Positions 15,845-16,845 of a DNA stretch of 16,845 nucleotides are shown here, one piece after another. Each line of letters begins with the position of its first letter. Positions within the stretch are counted from its first letter, which is position 1. The notes under the pieces were generated by a model. It was not told the DNA's origin. It saw nothing but the letters and a program-made list of their open reading frames with translations, and searched no databases. The position numbers were made by a program, and so were the translations under genes. The stretch spans positions 1 through 16,845 of the forward strand of contig JAFZJT010000265.1 of NCBI GenBank assembly GCA_017553815.1. The letters are read 5' to 3'. Source of the DNA: Clostridia bacterium (GTDB lineage: Bacteria; Bacillota_A; Clostridia; Christensenellales; CAG-138).

Positions 15845-16566
15845 GCTTTTTGCTCCATTTCTTCTATGACTGTATCTACTTTTTCCTTCATCATGCGCTT
15901 GGAGATGCGGTAGCCCACGGGCGAGAACACGACCTCGAAAACGAGCTCCAGAACAGCTCCGGTAAGCGCGCAGGTGAGGCATTGAAGCATCGACCAGCCG
16001 AAAAAGATGCGGCTGACGAGCAGCGCAAATATCATATTATCCGCAAACTGCGCAACGAAGGTGGAAACGTACGAGCGCACCGCGAATTCGCCGAAATTCA
16101 GCTCCTTTTTAAAGAATTTTCCTATTCCATAGTTTAAGAAGCTGTTTATAAATGCCGAGGCGAGAAACGCGACGGAGCTTCCGAGCAGAATGTACCACGT
16201 GCCGCCGAATGTGTTGTCGAGCGCCGAGTTTATCACCCTTTCGCTTCCGTCAACGAAGCTTTCGCCCCAAACGCCCGGGATGCGGCTTGCGATAAAGAAG
16301 ATCAGCACCATGAAAAGGTTGAGAATGAGCGCCGCAACGGACATAGCCGAGGAAACCTTCGGCCCGCAGCAATGCGTCAGAATATCCATCGAAAGATAGG
16401 CGAGCCAGGAAAAAAGAATGCCGCAGTCGAGCGCCAGCCAGCTTAGCCCTGTGTCGATGCTTTTATTCGCGAGAAGATTCATCCCAACAACGGAGAGGAT
16501 CATCAGCGCGGCAACGATGGGCGGAACTTCGCGCACCATTCTGCGGAAAGAAGAAAGGGTCTTCAT
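15841..16566 (-). CDS. yhhQ: VUT-family (YhhQ-like) queuosine precursor transporter
   Basis: This 241-residue hydrophobic protein has about six membrane segments (around 15-33, 43-60, 73-94, 123-145, 165-187 and 194-215). It also has the family features: an acidic-Thr motif after helix two (MDILTHCCGPK, family form DxxTExYG) and RSYVSTFVAQFADNMIF at 164-180 (family form R-x2-ST-x2-Q-x2-D). VUT/YhhQ proteins import 7-deazaguanine precursors (preQ0, preQ1 or queuine) for tRNA queuosine. The Glu of the DxxTE motif is replaced by His, so specificity may differ. The start is ATG at 16566, with GGAG about 10 nt upstream. The preceding leader folds like a preQ1-I aptamer, which supports the function. 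It overlaps the SDR gene by four bases. Confidence 0.87.
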   Translation of the reverse strand: MKTLSSFRRMVREVPPIVAALMILSVVGMNLLANKSIDTGLSWLALDCGILFSWLAYLSMDILTHCCGPKVSSAMSVAALILNLFMVLIFFIASRIPGVWGESFVDGSERVINSALDNTFGGTWYILLGSSVAFLASAFINSFLNYGIGKFFKKELNFGEFAVRSYVSTFVAQFADNMIFALLVSRIFFGWSMLQCLTCALTGAVLELVFEVVFSPVGYRISKRMMKEKVDTVIEEMEQKA

Positions 16567-16576
16567 TATTTAATTG

Positions 16577-16613
16577 CTCCTTGTTTTTTTGGGGTGGTTT
16601 TCAAGAGACACCC
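16577..16613 (-). promoter_or_regulatory. Candidate preQ1-I riboswitch overlapping the Shine-Dalgarno of the transporter gene
   Basis: On the minus strand the leader can form an H-type pseudoknot. Its parts in order are P1 GGGUG, L1 UCU, P2 CUUG, L2 AAAAC, P1' CACCC, an A-rich L3 (CAAAAAAA) and P2' CAAG running into GAG. The Cyt just before the 3' strand of P1 is residue 17 of the motif, the place of the preQ1-pairing cytosine in the class I aptamer. The A-rich tail ending ACAAGG resembles the known translational preQ1-I tails. P2' overlaps GGAG (16577-16580), so ligand binding would hide the ribosome binding site. Upstream of a YhhQ-type transporter this is the expected control element. Confidence 0.65.
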
Positions 16614-16636
16614 GTTTTGCGCCAAACGCAGGAAGG

Positions 16637-16665
16637 ATTATAGCATTTTTAACTGAGAATTGCAA
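16637..16665 (-). promoter_or_regulatory. Sigma-A promoter of the transporter-SDR operon
   Basis: On the minus strand, TTGCAA (16660-16665) and a consensus TATAAT (16637-16642) are separated by 17 nt. Transcription would start near 16630, about 64 nt before the ATG, with room for the riboswitch candidate. Confidence 0.75.
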
Positions 16666-16681
16666 GTGCCGAGAGAAAAAT

Positions 16682-16706
16682 GGCTCTACTCCCATTATCG
16701 TAATGG
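16682..16706. repeat. Probable ISL3-type terminal inverted repeat with internal hairpin
   Basis: ggctctactcccatta starts at 16682. GGCTCT is typical of ISL3-family ends. CCATTA-TCG-TAATGG (16692-16706) is a perfect 6-bp hairpin overlapping the transposase stop. The other end of the element is outside the window, so the repeat cannot be confirmed here. Confidence 0.5.
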
Positions 16707-16845
16707 ATTCAGACAAGCGAGCTTCAGTTTGCCTGCAACAAGGTAGATCATAGAGGAGAAGCCCTCAAAGGTGTGATATCCTCTTGCTTTCCTTTTTGCG
16801 GCTTGGATCATACTGTTGATCCCTTCGCAGATCGCATTGGTTATA
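16695..16845 (-). CDS. ISL3-family transposase, C-terminal end (runs off the window)
   Basis: The minus-strand frame gives NAICEGINSMIQAAKRKARG, then YHTFEGFSSMIYLVAGKLKL and a TAA stop at 16695. This is the conserved C-terminus of ISL3-family DDE transposases (N-x-EGxNxxI-xxKRxARGYxxFExF). Only 49 residues are visible; the rest lies to the right. Whether the element is complete cannot be judged. It closes the window on the right and its terminal repeat lies next to the transporter promoter, so the insertion is just upstream of that operon. Confidence 0.88.
   Translation of the reverse strand, partial: ITNAICEGINSMIQAAKRKARGYHTFEGFSSMIYLVAGKLKLACLNPLR

Noticed and set aside
15845..15982. N-terminal extension of the SDR protein
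   Set aside because: It lies wholly inside the transporter gene and has no SDR similarity; the ATGA overlap and Rossmann motif fix the start at 15844.

Overview
The window looks like the chromosome of a low-to-moderate GC Firmicute of the Clostridia type. Reasons: AGGAG-type ribosome binding sites, Clostridia-like IS256 and ISL3 transposase remnants, a compact preQ1-type leader on a yhhQ/VUT-family transporter gene, and an AlbA_2/HATPase regulator gene of a kind common in gut Clostridia. The species cannot be named from the sequence. TAG is used as a normal stop (the ATPase gene ends with it), so an internal TAG in res is a real nonsense codon and not a recoded one.

Layout. (1) 1-3774, plus strand: the 3' part of a very large gene encoding a calcineurin-like metallophosphoesterase fused to a NACHT-type STAND NTPase and a long C-terminal region, the architecture of a bacterial NLR-like anti-phage protein. 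(2) About 3775-4406: an intergenic zone with a 15-bp perfect inverted repeat, a GC-rich hairpin and the C-terminal remnant of an IS256-family transposase. (3) 4407-12671, minus strand: a tightly packed five-gene operon read right to left, TIR-domain protein, type III methyltransferase (mod), ABC-type ATPase with a TOPRIM/DUF4435-like C-terminus, type III restriction subunit (res, broken by an amber codon) and a DUF4238 protein. A sigma-A-like promoter lies at 12744-12772. (4) 12820-13011, minus: the C-terminal zinc-finger remnant of a lost gene. (5) 13130-14779, plus: an AlbA_2/HATPase/winged-helix regulator-like gene with an 18-bp dyad filling its promoter spacer and a five-half-site array of the same motif just after its stop. 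(6) 14837-15196: a candidate hairpin/terminator and a 22-bp minisatellite. (7) 15197-16566, minus: an SDR oxidoreductase translationally coupled to a VUT-family (YhhQ-like) queuosine-precursor transporter, preceded by a good promoter and a candidate preQ1-I riboswitch that overlaps the Shine-Dalgarno sequence. (8) 16682-16845, minus: the end of an ISL3-family transposase and its terminal repeat.

How it fits together. Segments 1-5 look like a defence island between IS remnants. The most unusual unit is the type III restriction-modification operon, which carries a probable NADase (TIR) as its first gene and an OLD-like ATPase/TOPRIM protein wedged between mod and res. The accessory genes and the target-recognition part of mod are visibly more AT-rich than the rest of mod/res, so the locus is a mosaic. 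As sequenced, Res should be truncated at codon 95. That would leave Mod, TIR and the ATPase as the potentially working parts. The right-hand segment (SDR, transporter, riboswitch) looks like ordinary host chromosome.
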